Positions 18,368 to 28,015 of a DNA stretch of 64,000 nucleotides are shown in pieces. The stretch is from Dysgonomonas sp. 216 (lineage in GTDB: Bacteria; Bacteroidota; Bacteroidia; Bacteroidales; Dysgonomonadaceae), in assembly GCF_010501065.1 (NCBI RefSeq), contig NZ_QVMM01000003.1, positions 156,635 to 220,634 on the forward strand, given 5' to 3'. The notes under the pieces were generated by a model, which saw only the letters and a list, made by a program, of their open reading frames with translations, was not told the origin of the DNA and ran no database searches. Made by a program: the position numbers and the translations under genes. Numbering within the stretch: the first letter of the stretch is position 1; every line of letters starts with the position of its first letter.

Positions 18368-18380
18368 AACTTATAAAAAA

Positions 18381-19292
18381 TTAAACGGAAAGCTGCCCGA
18401 TTAAATCTTTTACGTGGCTAATATTATGCTTATCCAAATACTCTTTTATACCTTCGGCAACTTTTACTGAAATTGCCGGGTCTATAAAGTTATATGTACC
18501 TATCTGAATAGCCGATGAACCGGCCAAGATGAACTCAATAGCATCTTCCCAGCACGATATTCCCCCCATACCTATAATAGGGATGTTTACGGCATTATAT
18601 GTTTGCCACACCATACGCAATGCTACAGGTTTAACACATGCACCCGACAGTCCGCCAGTAACAGTAGACAGTATAGGCTTACGTTTGTTTATATCGATAG
18701 CCATTCCCAACAAAGTATTTATAAGAGAAAGGCAATCGGCTCCTTCTCCCTCTACAGCTTTGGCTATCTGAGTAATATCGGTTACATTTGGAGATAACTT
18801 TACTATCAAAGTTTTAGGATAAACTTTTCTTACTGCTTTTACTACATTCGCAGCCGAATTTGCACATGTTCCAAAAGCCATACCGCCTTCTTTTACATTA
18901 GGGCATGATATATTCAGCTCAATAGCTGGTATTTTGTCTAAACCTACCAAACGTTCGGCACATTCGGCATAGTCTTCGATAGTAGAGCCCGAAACATTTA
19001 CAATAACATTTGTATCCAAATCTTTTATTTCGGGATAGATATTTGAAACAAAGTAATCTACACCTTTATTTTGAAGCCCAACAGCATTCAGCATACCCGA
19101 AGGAGTTTCGGCCATACGAGGATAAGGATTTCCCTGACGTTCGTGTAAAGTTGTTCCTTTTACGAATATTCCACCTATTTTAGATAAATCCATAAAATCG
19201 GAAAACTCTTTTCCGTATCCAAAAGTACCGGATGCTGTCATTACCGGATTTTTAAGTTCGAGTCCGGCTATATTTATTTTCAATTTATCCAT
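18381..19292 (-). CDS. pyrD: Dihydroorotate dehydrogenase B, catalytic subunit
   Basis: This 303-residue class 1B enzyme oxidises dihydroorotate to orotate in pyrimidine synthesis, using [16 protein letters not shown] contains the catalytic base Cys typical of class 1 enzymes (class 2 has Ser), and [29 protein letters not shown] and IGMGGI are FMN/substrate blocks. The start overlaps the end of pyrK by 13 bases, which fits coupled translation of the heterotetramer partners. Confidence 0.96.
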   Translation of the reverse strand: MDKLKINIAGLELKNPVMTASGTFGYGKEFSDFMDLSKIGGIFVKGTTLHERQGNPYPRMAETPSGMLNAVGLQNKGVDYFVSNIYPEIKDLDTNVIVNVSGSTIEDYAECAERLVGLDKIPAIELNISCPNVKEGGMAFGTCANSAANVVKAVRKVYPKTLIVKLSPNVTDITQIAKAVEGEGADCLSLINTLLGMAIDINKRKPILSTVTGGLSGACVKPVALRMVWQTYNAVNIPIIGMGGISCWEDAIEFILAGSSAIQIGTYNFIDPAISVKVAEGIKEYLDKHNISHVKDLIGQLSV

Positions 19293-20062
19293 GTCAAATC
19301 TTTTATATTAAATACAGGACCTTCGCTACACACACACACATGACCATCTTTGGTTTTCTCAACACAACATAAGCACACTCCAAAACCACAAGCCATTGTA
19401 TTTTCGAGCGATACTTCGCATTCTATATTATTTTTTGCTGCATATTGTGCAACAGCCATCATCATAGGCTTAGGTCCACATGTGAAAATGTTGTCGAATT
19501 TTATGTCTGTTAAAATCGAGTGATTTGTTACATAACCCTTTTCTCCTAACGATCCATCTTCTGTTGTACAATAAACTTCGCCATATTTTGCAAATTCGTC
19601 TAACTGTAACAGGTCGGCTTTAGAACGTGCCCCTAACAAAAAGTTGGGTTTATAGCCTTTTTCTTTAAGTTTTGCACCTAAATACAGCATAGGAGCAGTA
19701 CCTACACCACCTCCGATGAGCAACAAGTTTTTATTATCAGATACAGAATCGAGCGAAAAAGTATTACCTAGGGGCAAAAGCATATTCACAATATCAGCTT
19801 TTTTATATTGGCACATTTTACGTGTACCTTCACCCACAACTTGCACCAGAAGCCATAACTCATTAGTATCTTTATCCACAAAATTTACCGAAATAGGACG
19901 ACGTAAAAATGGTTTAGGTGAATCGTCGACTCTCACTTCTACAAACTGTCCGGGATACATATCGGGCAATAGAGAGCCGTCTGTTGTAGTGAATTTTATC
20001 AAACAATAGTTTTGGTTTAGTTGAACATTATCTGTAACAACCAAATCTAGCATTTTTTTCAT
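19280..20062 (-). CDS. pyrK: Dihydroorotate dehydrogenase B, electron-transfer subunit
   Basis: This 260-residue subunit carries FAD and a 2Fe-2S cluster and lets PyrD use NAD+ as acceptor. [10 protein letters not shown] is the FAD-binding motif, [16 protein letters not shown] the NAD site, and [19 protein letters not shown] followed by [11 protein letters not shown] provides the cluster cysteines. It lies directly upstream of pyrD with overlapping ends. CAAAGTTA at 20103-20110 fits a minus-strand -7 box about 40 bases before the start. Confidence 0.95.
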   Translation of the reverse strand: MKKMLDLVVTDNVQLNQNYCLIKFTTTDGSLLPDMYPGQFVEVRVDDSPKPFLRRPISVNFVDKDTNELWLLVQVVGEGTRKMCQYKKADIVNMLLPLGNTFSLDSVSDNKNLLLIGGGVGTAPMLYLGAKLKEKGYKPNFLLGARSKADLLQLDEFAKYGEVYCTTEDGSLGEKGYVTNHSILTDIKFDNIFTCGPKPMMMAVAQYAAKNNIECEVSLENTMACGFGVCLCCVEKTKDGHVCVCSEGPVFNIKDLTWIN

Positions 20063-20147
20063 TTATCTTGTTTTTATAGATAATATAATGTATTTCACAA
20101 TACAAAGTTAATTAAAATAACAACAAGATTCTTTTCTTCAACAGACT

Positions 20148-20672
20148 TTAAAGAGGTTCATTTTCGGCATTAAACGACTCGAATGTATTATCGGTGTAAT
20201 AAATAATTATCTTACTTATTTTTTTAGCAGCCTTTTCGCGGTATATAATGCGCTCTGTTACAGTTTTTTGAATATTATCTTGAGGTGTTTTAACCTCTAT
20301 TTCCTTGTCTTCTTCAACCAAATCTGTATAAACGGGTTCATTTATCACATTCTCGGAAGCAAATAAATCTTGAGAAAATAAATCAGATGCCGAAAGTTGA
20401 TTATTGTTTGTTGTAACAACTAACGAAGGCTGACTTGAATTAACAATATTGACTTCATCTTTATACATTGAACCATTTCCCGTTAAAAGCCAATCCGAAT
20501 TTATTTGTGGCATTTTTGCTAATATCCGAGTTATAACTTCAAGACTGGGCTTATTACGTCCATTTAATATATGAGATATAACTGCTCTACCAATATCAAG
20601 ATTATCAGCAAAACGGGCGGGCGTTAAATTCTCAGCTTCGATTATCGATTTTATGCGATTTATCATATACAA
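20148..20672 (-). CDS. XRE-family helix-turn-helix regulator
   Basis: In this 174-residue protein, residues 3-65 form a Cro/C1-type HTH: NRIKSIIEAENLTPARFADNLDIGRAVISHILNGRNKPSLEVITRIL, followed by NSDWLLTGNGSMY, a segment common in Bacteroidetes XRE regulators. The remaining 100 residues are polar and low in similarity. It probably binds DNA as a dimer; its targets are unknown. The upstream region is gene-free for 665 bases and crowded with ACATTTGT-type octamers, one overlapping this gene's own -7 box, which makes autoregulation plausible but unproven. Confidence 0.85.
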   Translation of the reverse strand: MYMINRIKSIIEAENLTPARFADNLDIGRAVISHILNGRNKPSLEVITRILAKMPQINSDWLLTGNGSMYKDEVNIVNSSQPSLVVTTNNNQLSASDLFSQDLFASENVINEPVYTDLVEEDKEIEVKTPQDNIQKTVTERIIYREKAAKKISKIIIYYTDNTFESFNAENEPL

Positions 20673-20701
20673 TAATATATAAATAAGTGTATAAGTGAAT
20701 T

Positions 20702-21216
20702 ACAAATGTATAAAATATAGTTCACAAAAGCAAACAACAAATGTAATTTACGCGATAAACAAATGTAATTTTTAATAGAGCTAAATTAATGCACATTTGT
20801 ATACACTAGGGCGTGAAGATAGAACGATAATAAAAAACATATTAAAGTAACACTTTAAAAAAATAATATATCTTGCTGATAATATTGTGATTTATAAATA
20901 TAATTTGAAATACATACGTCATTAAACCGTGTTGTTTGGTATTTCATACATTTAACCTAAACAATAACTTTATATAATAAATATATTATATTGGCTTTGA
21001 GAATAATACACTTGAAAATATTGTAGTATTACGGCTATATATAGAGGTTTACATACCTATATCATACATTTGTTACATGACACCTTTTGTTGAGTTTACT
21101 TTTGTATATTTTAATATTCGAGCAGTAAGTTTACAAATGTACATCGGAAATATATGCCTACAATAAACTTTTGTCAACATTTGTACAGGTATACTTTTGT
21201 ATAAATATACATTTGT
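20702..21216. repeat. Dispersed octamer array ACATTTGT/ACAAATGT/ACTTTTGT
   Basis: In this gene-free stretch the exact octamer ACATTTGT occurs at 20793, 21066, 21177 and 21209, its reverse complement ACAAATGT at 20702, 20737, 20759 and 21133, and the variant ACTTTTGT at 21098, 21167 and 21193. Steps recur near 16, 22, 32 and 34-35 bases. Many copies also match the TAnnTTTG promoter box. No gene on the plus strand follows, so they do not look like ordinary promoters. Confidence 0.65.
20703..20733 (-). promoter_or_regulatory. Promoter of the XRE regulator gene
   Basis: On the minus strand, TTG (complement of 20731-20733) and TACATTTG (complement of 20703-20710) are separated by 20 bases. The -7 box lies 30 bases before the ATG and coincides with one octamer of the array. 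Confidence 0.6.
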
Positions 21217-21337
21217 TCTAACCTATATTACATACAAACATAAACTCCGTGAGAATTGAATATTTCAAAACAATTAACCCTTCGGTCTTGAAAAACTCAA
21301 TCTGACTAATAGATAAAATTCGATAAAAAAATAGGAT

Positions 21338-24300
21338 TTATATACTATAAACAGTGGTATCTTCTATTAACTGCCTATACAGATTATTTTGGGAAAGAAT
21401 ATAATTATTACCAACCAAAAAGAGTTGTTGGCGGGCACGAGTTAAAGCTACATTTAATTTACGATCTACATTTCTCTCTCTGTTCCAATTGCAGAAAAAA
21501 TCTAATTGGTAAGGCTTATTAATACAAAACGACATAATAATAATATCTCTTTGGCTACCTTGGTATCGTTCGACGGTATCAACCATTATATTTTGTAGCT
21601 CAGATATCCTCACCTCTTCTAGTTTATGTTTTATTAATGCTATTTGATTACGGTAAGGAGTAATTATGCCCAATGTTTTACGGGGATTAAAATCCAGTCC
21701 ATTTGTTTTGTATACATCGATAACTGCTTTTGCAATACGCACTACAACATCAGCCTCGGTCTCGTTTACTTTATCGCTAATAACATTAGTACTTACATCT
21801 GTACAAGGAATAAAAGCTTTTCGATATTTAGCTACCAGATTATGCGCTCTGTCCGATTCATTCAAGCAACTAAGCTCCAATGGTTCGTTTTGCCACAACG
21901 ATGCAGGCAACAGCATATTATCGTAAAAATAAGTATTCGGATAGGATGCCAATTCAGTATGCATTCGCCCTTGATATGTAAGAATTGCATATGCATTGTC
22001 CCATCCTTTATTTTGACATATACGAAATATCCGTTCGAAATAAGATTCACGACAATCAAATAACTCTAATTGATTCAGCTTTTCATCAATTACCTGTGAT
22101 TTATCTTCGCTCTGAAGGGTTATTGTCGATAATTGCTTATGATCGCCAATCATTATATATTTATCGAACATAGGTAACAAGCCTATAATTTGTGGTTCCA
22201 ATATCTGAGAAGCTTCATCTATTATTGCTACATTAAATTTTTTGAGTTCGAATAATTCTGGTTTATTTGATATGGCAGCTAAAGTTCCTACAAATATTCT
22301 CTGATTCTGTATAACTTTACGTAGCTCATCTCTCGATTTTGTATTTGCCGATATATTTTGTAATAATCTGTGCCTATATGGTTCTCCACATGATAACTCT
22401 GTTCCGATACGGATATATTTAATAATATCTTCGTTCTCCGAATTTAGTGCATTTTCTATAGCTTCGCACAACTCATCAACAGCCCTGTTTGTGTAAGCTA
22501 ATACCAGAATATTATTTTGCGGATTAGTGTAAATCTCCTCAATTAAACGACGGGCATATATTGAGGTTTTACCTGTACCAGGAGGACCAACTATAAGAAA
22601 ATAATCTTTTGCCGCTAATGCCTTATCTATGATACAACTTTGTTTTTCTTCTTTGGATAAGTTTGCGTTATGAGGTATCTCCTCATAATTTGTTTCAGGT
22701 GCGGTTGCACCAAGTATCAATTCTCTTTTTTCAGGAGACACACATAGAAAAGAAAACAGGCTTTTAAACATATTGATATAGGTATGATCCAGATTATCAT
22801 GTTCTAATACCCAATATTTGTACGAAGTTAAATATTTCTTGTTTTTTTGTTTGTACCTGAACCTTACTAAAACTTGTTTTGCTGTAATCCAGACCACTGT
22901 ACCTTTCAGAATTTGGTTTGTCAGTACAGTATCATTTTCGTTTTCGCGTGGATACAGAATACATATCTCTCCTTCCCTAAAATTGACAAACTCCGAATCG
23001 GAAATGCGATTAAATAATATCTTCATATCGTTGCCCGAATCGTCAATATCTTCTATTTCAAGTCCGGCTATTAAATCAAAAGCTTCCTTTCTCTCTTCAA
23101 ACTCTTTATTCCACAAAGACGAAACACCGTTGGCCGATTCGTAAGCCTCGTCCCCTATTTTTTGTAAATATAATTCACGGGTTAAAAAACTGACAAACCG
23201 ATAGAAGTACCTTTGTTCGGTATCGGATATGTTTTCCAATATTTTTTTCAGCCCGGTTAATTTATCAGCAAAAAAAGATGGGATACGGCTATAATTATCT
23301 GGGTCGAACATTTCTGTAAACAAATGTTCAACAACCTCTGTATTACCTATATACAAGTCGTGTTCGGTTGCAATAATTAAATTACGAATGTTAACTATTT
23401 CTTTTTCAAGCGTTTTATACGAAGCTGACATCCGTATATTTTGTCCGCATTGGTCGGCAGATGAATATAATATTGAGGAAAAGATTTTACGTGATGTTTT
23501 TGAAAATACACTTTGTATTATAAGACGGTATATTACTGTCTGTACCTCATGGTTTATAGCTATTTTAGTAGGATCGTTGAACGGAAAAGGTATCTTACCC
23601 GATTTCAATTCTATAATTTTGCTGGGATTATTCTCTTCATCCGAAAGTTGAAGCAAATCGAGCCGCCCTTGAAACCCAAATTTTTCACAAAAAAAAGCAG
23701 GTTCTAACGTACATTGTTTCGTATCTATCTCATTTGCAGGAAAATCATGTACCACTACCCTCTTTATATTATCGAATTGGGCTTGGGCTTTCAGCATAAA
23801 TTCAACAAAATCAGACTTTTCCTTTATATCATTACAACTGGTATACTCAAAAGGTGACATTCTGAATGCTTTCAAGAACAAATCGTTAAACTTCAGCAAT
23901 TCAGGAGAATCGCTATAAACTAATTCGTCAAGAAAGAAATTCGCTAAATTACCTAATAGTATATGTTTGGAAGCTGCGACAGGCTCAAATCGTTTTCTGA
24001 AATAATGGAGATATGATTTCCCATAATTTTGAAAACATTCGGCCAGAGATGACGCATCTACTAAATAATCGGGTTCTAATACAATATAACGAGGTATAAC
24101 GTAGTTTGTTTGTAAGTCGATAGATGAATTTACGAGATTAAGCTGTACATTAATCCATAATCTGTCTATTGTTGGATTAAATGAATCGTTTACATTTCGG
24201 ACATTGTATTTAACTATAATCTCATTACCTTCGGCTATATTGGTATAGCAATAAAGCAATTCTTTTTCTTTATCAATTGCAATTAACTGTACCCGGATTT

Positions 24301-24721
24301 TATCGGGAAGATTGAAATCTGAAGTAGGTTTCGGGTAATCTCCGAGCAAAGACTCCCCTACTCTATTACCTATGTAAACAACTGAAACAAAACAAATTAC
24401 AATACTTTTAGCCTGTTCGTATTTCGTCCCCGATATTATATTATTATCGTCTTTTAGTAAAAAAGAGGCTTTAACCCTAATGTTTTGGAGTTGCCATTCT
24501 AATTTTCCCGATAATCCATATTTTTGAGCAATAAAAACTAACCTCGAAAACAAAGAAGGGAATTGTAAGACTTCGTTTTGTGTAATGTCTTTACAACTCC
24601 GCTCCAATATTCGCTTCAAAGCAATATACTTCTCTCTGAATGTGATATTTTGCTTATCAACACTTTGTATATCAGCTACAAATTCTTCGTATTTTTGTTG
24701 ATTAGTCTCTGAGGCGAACAT
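21338..24721 (-). CDS. Dna2-like helicase with Cas4-type nuclease domain
   Basis: This 1127-residue protein has two parts. Near residues 340-390, GFQGRLDLLQL, IIELKSGK and NHEVQTVIYR form a PD-(D/E)XK/Cas4-like nuclease core (Asp, Glu-Leu-Lys, Gln). From about residue 680 there is a superfamily-1 UPF1/Dna2-type helicase: Walker A VGPPGTGKTS (about 707-716), DEAS motif II (AIIDEASQ), GDHKQL motif III, and motifs V/VI VERYQGSQRD and NVALTRARQQLFLVG. Such proteins unwind and cut branched DNA in repair, and related ones occur in phage defence. The gene overlaps the upstream lipoprotein gene by 20 bases. No other defence gene flanks it, so no specific system is assigned. Confidence 0.87.
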   Translation of the reverse strand: MFASETNQQKYEEFVADIQSVDKQNITFREKYIALKRILERSCKDITQNEVLQFPSLFSRLVFIAQKYGLSGKLEWQLQNIRVKASFLLKDDNNIISGTKYEQAKSIVICFVSVVYIGNRVGESLLGDYPKPTSDFNLPDKIRVQLIAIDKEKELLYCYTNIAEGNEIIVKYNVRNVNDSFNPTIDRLWINVQLNLVNSSIDLQTNYVIPRYIVLEPDYLVDASSLAECFQNYGKSYLHYFRKRFEPVAASKHILLGNLANFFLDELVYSDSPELLKFNDLFLKAFRMSPFEYTSCNDIKEKSDFVEFMLKAQAQFDNIKRVVVHDFPANEIDTKQCTLEPAFFCEKFGFQGRLDLLQLSDEENNPSKIIELKSGKIPFPFNDPTKIAINHEVQTVIYRLIIQSVFSKTSRKIFSSILYSSADQCGQNIRMSASYKTLEKEIVNIRNLIIATEHDLYIGNTEVVEHLFTEMFDPDNYSRIPSFFADKLTGLKKILENISDTEQRYFYRFVSFLTRELYLQKIGDEAYESANGVSSLWNKEFEERKEAFDLIAGLEIEDIDDSGNDMKILFNRISDSEFVNFREGEICILYPRENENDTVLTNQILKGTVVWITAKQVLVRFRYKQKNKKYLTSYKYWVLEHDNLDHTYINMFKSLFSFLCVSPEKRELILGATAPETNYEEIPHNANLSKEEKQSCIIDKALAAKDYFLIVGPPGTGKTSIYARRLIEEIYTNPQNNILVLAYTNRAVDELCEAIENALNSENEDIIKYIRIGTELSCGEPYRHRLLQNISANTKSRDELRKVIQNQRIFVGTLAAISNKPELFELKKFNVAIIDEASQILEPQIIGLLPMFDKYIMIGDHKQLSTITLQSEDKSQVIDEKLNQLELFDCRESYFERIFRICQNKGWDNAYAILTYQGRMHTELASYPNTYFYDNMLLPASLWQNEPLELSCLNESDRAHNLVAKYRKAFIPCTDVSTNVISDKVNETEADVVVRIAKAVIDVYKTNGLDFNPRKTLGIITPYRNQIALIKHKLEEVRISELQNIMVDTVERYQGSQRDIIIMSFCINKPYQLDFFCNWNRERNVDRKLNVALTRARQQLFLVGNNYILSQNNLYRQLIEDTTVYSI

Positions 24722-25205
24722 CTAAATTATTTCCTAGAACTACATATAACCGTCCAACCGACATATCGGAGTATCCTCTTATGATAACATCAATACGTCC
24801 ATTTCTGTTAAGCAATTTCATTGCCTGATAAATGAAATCTTTATATGCACGATCATTTGTGAAAAAGCGATCATCATCGGGACGAGGACCAATACTAGCC
24901 CGATAGTTCAACCTTAAAGTCTCTCCATTTATCGTTATATCGTATAATCTTATTAAATCCCCTACTCTTAAATCTCCATCAAGTTCAATCCACGAGTTTA
25001 GTGTTTCAATTTCGATAATATCACTCGTTCTGTGTCCAATATTTAAGTCTCTTAAATAAATAGTCGACGATATCTCGAAATTTCCATCCCAGTCAACATA
25101 TGGCATTTCATAGTCAAAAGTAGTTGTTTCCCAATAATCCTCTTCACACGATGTGAAACCTATTACAATTATTATAGCTAATACTACAGAATAAATCTTT
25201 TTCAT
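24702..25205 (-). CDS. Small lipoprotein overlapping the helicase gene
   Basis: This 167-residue protein has a lipoprotein signal (IIIVIGFTSC, lipid-modified Cys20) and then an acidic, aromatic, probably beta-rich domain (ETTTFDYEMPYVDWDGNFEISSTIYLRDL). No family was recognised. It overlaps the start of the Dna2-like gene by 20 bases on the same strand, so the two are very likely co-transcribed, an odd pairing of an envelope lipoprotein with a DNA-processing enzyme. Upstream lies an 811-base gene-poor region with two 77-bp repeats. Confidence 0.7.
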   Translation of the reverse strand: MKKIYSVVLAIIIVIGFTSCEEDYWETTTFDYEMPYVDWDGNFEISSTIYLRDLNIGHRTSDIIEIETLNSWIELDGDLRVGDLIRLYDITINGETLRLNYRASIGPRPDDDRFFTNDRAYKDFIYQAMKLLNRNGRIDVIIRGYSDMSVGRLYVVLGNNLDVRLRD

Positions 25206-25401
25206 ACCTGTTCTAATTTCAATAATGTTCTATTATATAGATATAACGTAATATCTTTATTTATGTTTCAATCAATAAAATTACTGAAGCAACAAAGTTA
25301 AGCAAATATTATCGAAAATATGGATATTATTATCTATAGAGTAGCTAGTTTATTTATCGGTAAAAGATCGCTTACTTCGATACTGTAAAAATCATCTGAA
25401 A

Positions 25402-25478
25402 TGTCAGATATGTCAGTTTTTTGAAAAACATGCACTTCAACAGATTACAGACTACATTTAATTCTATATAGATAGAAT
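25402..25478 (+). repeat. 77-bp paired-motif repeat, copy C
   Basis: TGTCAGA at 25402 and TGTCAGT at 25411 are followed by a T-run; ATTCTAT-ATAG-ATAGAAT lies at 25461-25478. Total length is 77, as for copies A and B, while the interior differs. It lies upstream of both the lipoprotein gene (minus) and rpsA (plus). Confidence 0.7.
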
Positions 25479-25562
25479 TAACAAGCATTTATAATCACAA
25501 GATGTAGAAAAAATAAAATAAATTTGTTACAAAAATTTGGCGATTATCGTTATCACAATAGA

Positions 25563-25682
25563 ATGGAATTAGAAAAGTTCAAAATAGTTGTTCTTCCTCT
25601 CCGTGAAAAGTTACTAAACTTTGATAAAGGAAAAGGACCCGATATAAAGGCCTACAACATTGGTGTTATGCTCTGCTTTTAA
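25563..25682 (+). pseudogene. Possible 5' remnant of an ECF sigma factor gene
   Basis: An ATG opens a 39-residue frame starting MELEKFKIVVLPLREKLLNF. This resembles the extreme N-terminus of Bacteroidetes ECF sigma-70 factors (pattern LexFKxxVLPLRDKLxxFA). The sequence then becomes unrelated and stops at 25682; regions 2 and 4 are absent. It lies between repeat copies C and D. It could be a decayed sigma-factor start or a chance similarity. Confidence 0.4.
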
Positions 25683-25783
25683 TTTCGAAAATATTTATTC
25701 AATCTTATCTATCTATTAGGAACTATACAACAAACGGATCTAAAACAATTTATGAGTTACAATATATGGAAAACAACAAAATC

Positions 25784-25861
25784 TGTCAGATCTGTCAGGT
25801 TTTCTGTAAAAACCTATCGAAAAGCGATTACCGCAAGGACGTAATTCTACACAAATAGAAT
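25784..25861 (+). repeat. 78-bp paired-motif repeat, copy D
   Basis: TGTCAGA at 25784 and TGTCAGG at 25793, then GTTTT; the distal palindrome ATTCTA-CACAAA-TAGAAT lies at 25844-25861. Same orientation as copy C, 382 bases further on. Confidence 0.7.
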
Positions 25862-25916
25862 AAATAATTACAGGAGTGATATTTGATTACAAAACTCTAA
25901 ATTTTAAGCAAATAAA

Positions 25917-25947
25917 TTGGTTTATACGTTTAAAATCAATAACTTTG
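25917..25947 (+). promoter_or_regulatory. Promoter of rpsA
   Basis: TTG at 25917-25919 and TAACTTTG at 25940-25947 are 20 bases apart. A leader of roughly 65 bases precedes the ATG at 26017. Confidence 0.7.
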
Positions 25948-26016
25948 CATCGTTTTTCAATAAAATAAAGTCTAACTTATTAATTTACTGACCAATAAAG
26001 GTCAAAAACAAAGAAA

Positions 26017-27816
26017 ATGATTGAATCAGACAAATTAAAAAATGTTCAGCCTCTCGATGGTTTCGATTGGGATGCGTACGAACAAGGCGATACTTACGGA
26101 GATGTAAGTAAAGAAGATTTGGTTAACACCTACGACCAGTCGTTGAATAAAGTGAACGACAAAGAAGTGGTTATGGGAACTGTAACTGCAATGAACAAAC
26201 GCGAAGTTGTTGTTAACATTGGTTACAAATCGGATGGTGTGGTTTCGATGAACGAATTCCGCTACAATCCTGATCTTAAAATTGGTGACGAAGTAGAAGT
26301 TTACATCGAAAGCCAAGAAGACAAAAAAGGACAATTAGTTCTTTCACACAAAAAAGCCCGCGTATCTCGCTCTTGGGATCGTGTTAACGAAGCTCTTGAA
26401 AAAGACGAAGTTATCAAAGGTTACATTAAATGCCGTACAAAAGGTGGTATGATTGTTGACGTATTTGGTATCGAGGCGTTCTTGCCAGGTTCTCAAATAG
26501 ACGTTAAACCAATCCGTGATTATGACGTATTTGTAGGAAAAACAATGGAATTCAAAGTTGTGAAAATCAACCACGAATTCAAAAATGTTGTTGTATCTCA
26601 TAAAGCTCTTATCGAAGCTGAACTTGAACAACAGAAAAAAGATATTATCTCGAAACTGGAAAAAGGTCAAGTGCTTGAAGGTACAGTTAAAAACATCACA
26701 TCTTACGGTGTATTTATCGACCTTGGTGGCGTAGACGGACTTATCCATATTACAGACCTTTCTTGGGGACGTGTTCAACACCCTGAAGAAGTGGTTAAAT
26801 TAGACGAGAAAATCAACGTTGTTATCCTTGACTTCGATGATGATAAAAAACGTATCGCTCTTGGTCTAAAACAACTTACTCCTCATCCATGGGATGCATT
26901 GAACGCAGACCTTAAAGTTGGCGACAAAGTGAAAGGCAAAGTTGTTGTTATGGCCGACTATGGTGCATTCATCGAAATAGCTCCGGGTGTAGAAGGTCTT
27001 ATCCACGTATCTGAAATGAGCTGGACACAACATCTTCGTAGCGCTCAAGACTTTATGAAAGTAGGTGACGAAGTAGAAGCTATTGTTCTTACTTTAGATC
27101 GTGACGAGCGTAAAATGTCGTTAGGTATCAAACAATTGAAACCAGATCCATGGGAAAATATCGAAGAAAAATATCCTGTTGGAAGCAAACATACTGCTAA
27201 AGTACGTAACTTCACTAACTTCGGCGTATTTGCTGAAATAGAAGAAGGTGTAGACGGACTTATCCACATTTCTGACCTTTCTTGGACTAAGAAAATCAAA
27301 CACCCAAGCGAAATCACTCAAATAGGTGCTGACATCGATGTTCAGGTTTTGGAAATCGACAAAGAAAACCGTCGTTTGAGCCTTGGTCACAAACAATTGG
27401 AAGAAAACCCATGGGATGTGTTTGAAACAATATTTACTGTTGGTTCGGTACACGAAGGTACTGTTATCGAAATGGTAGACAAAGGTGCTGTAATTGCTCT
27501 TCCTTATGGAGTTGAAGGTTTTGCTACTCCTAAACACTTAGTGAAAGAAGACGGATCGCAAGCTCAAGTTGAAGAGAAACTTGAATTCAAAGTAATTGAA
27601 TTCAACAAAGATTCGAAAAGAATTATTGTTTCTCACAGCAAAGTTTACGAAGACGAAAGACCTGAAGCTAAAGAAGCTGCAGAAAAGAAAACTAAGAGAA
27701 CTAAGAAAGAAAATGATGCTCCACAAATGACTTCGACTTCTGCCGAAAAAACAACTCTAGGCGATATTGAAGAATTAGCTGCATTGAAAGAAAAACTTTC
27801 TGGCGAAAACAAATAA
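26017..27816 (+). CDS. rpsA: 30S ribosomal protein S1
   Basis: This 599-residue protein has six S1 (OB-fold) repeats starting near residues 46, 128, 216, 301, 387 and 473. The central ones carry the pattern YGxFIxxxxGVDGLIHxSDLSW; the first two and the sixth are divergent, as expected. S1 helps recruit mRNA, which matters in Bacteroidota because Shine-Dalgarno sites are weak. Codon choice is visibly more restricted than in neighbours (many AAA, GTT, GAA and CGT codons), as for a highly expressed gene. The C-terminal tail is lysine-rich. It is monocistronic with its own promoter and a strong terminator. Confidence 0.96.
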   Translation: MIESDKLKNVQPLDGFDWDAYEQGDTYGDVSKEDLVNTYDQSLNKVNDKEVVMGTVTAMNKREVVVNIGYKSDGVVSMNEFRYNPDLKIGDEVEVYIESQEDKKGQLVLSHKKARVSRSWDRVNEALEKDEVIKGYIKCRTKGGMIVDVFGIEAFLPGSQIDVKPIRDYDVFVGKTMEFKVVKINHEFKNVVVSHKALIEAELEQQKKDIISKLEKGQVLEGTVKNITSYGVFIDLGGVDGLIHITDLSWGRVQHPEEVVKLDEKINVVILDFDDDKKRIALGLKQLTPHPWDALNADLKVGDKVKGKVVVMADYGAFIEIAPGVEGLIHVSEMSWTQHLRSAQDFMKVGDEVEAIVLTLDRDERKMSLGIKQLKPDPWENIEEKYPVGSKHTAKVRNFTNFGVFAEIEEGVDGLIHISDLSWTKKIKHPSEITQIGADIDVQVLEIDKENRRLSLGHKQLEENPWDVFETIFTVGSVHEGTVIEMVDKGAVIALPYGVEGFATPKHLVKEDGSQAQVEEKLEFKVIEFNKDSKRIIVSHSKVYEDERPEAKEAAEKKTKRTKKENDAPQMTSTSAEKTTLGDIEELAALKEKLSGENK

Positions 27817-27841
27817 AAACCACAGCTAGATTATACTGATT

Positions 27842-27880
27842 ATGATATGCTCTTTCATTAAAGAGCATATCATTTTTTTT
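27842..27880 (+). terminator. Strong intrinsic terminator of rpsA
   Basis: ATGATATGCTCTTT (27842-27855) pairs perfectly with AAAGAGCATATCAT (27860-27873) around a four-base loop, followed by a run of T. Confidence 0.92.
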
Positions 27881-28015
27881 TATACCTATTTTATCTATAT
27901 TTTATGCACATCCATTTTTGCATCAATATTTTTAAATTTTGAGACATATAAAACAATAAGAAAAAGTTAAATACCTTTACCTTTAGTCTTTATTAAACTC
28001 ATTAATATTACTACC

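Noticed and set aside
20702..21216. CRISPR-like array
   Set aside because: The repeated units are only 8 bp, occur on both strands at unequal intervals, and there are no spacers of constant length or cas operon nearby.
21338..24721. CRISPR-associated Cas4 assignment
   Set aside because: The nuclease motif belongs to a Dna2-like fusion; no cas gene or repeat array is present in the window.
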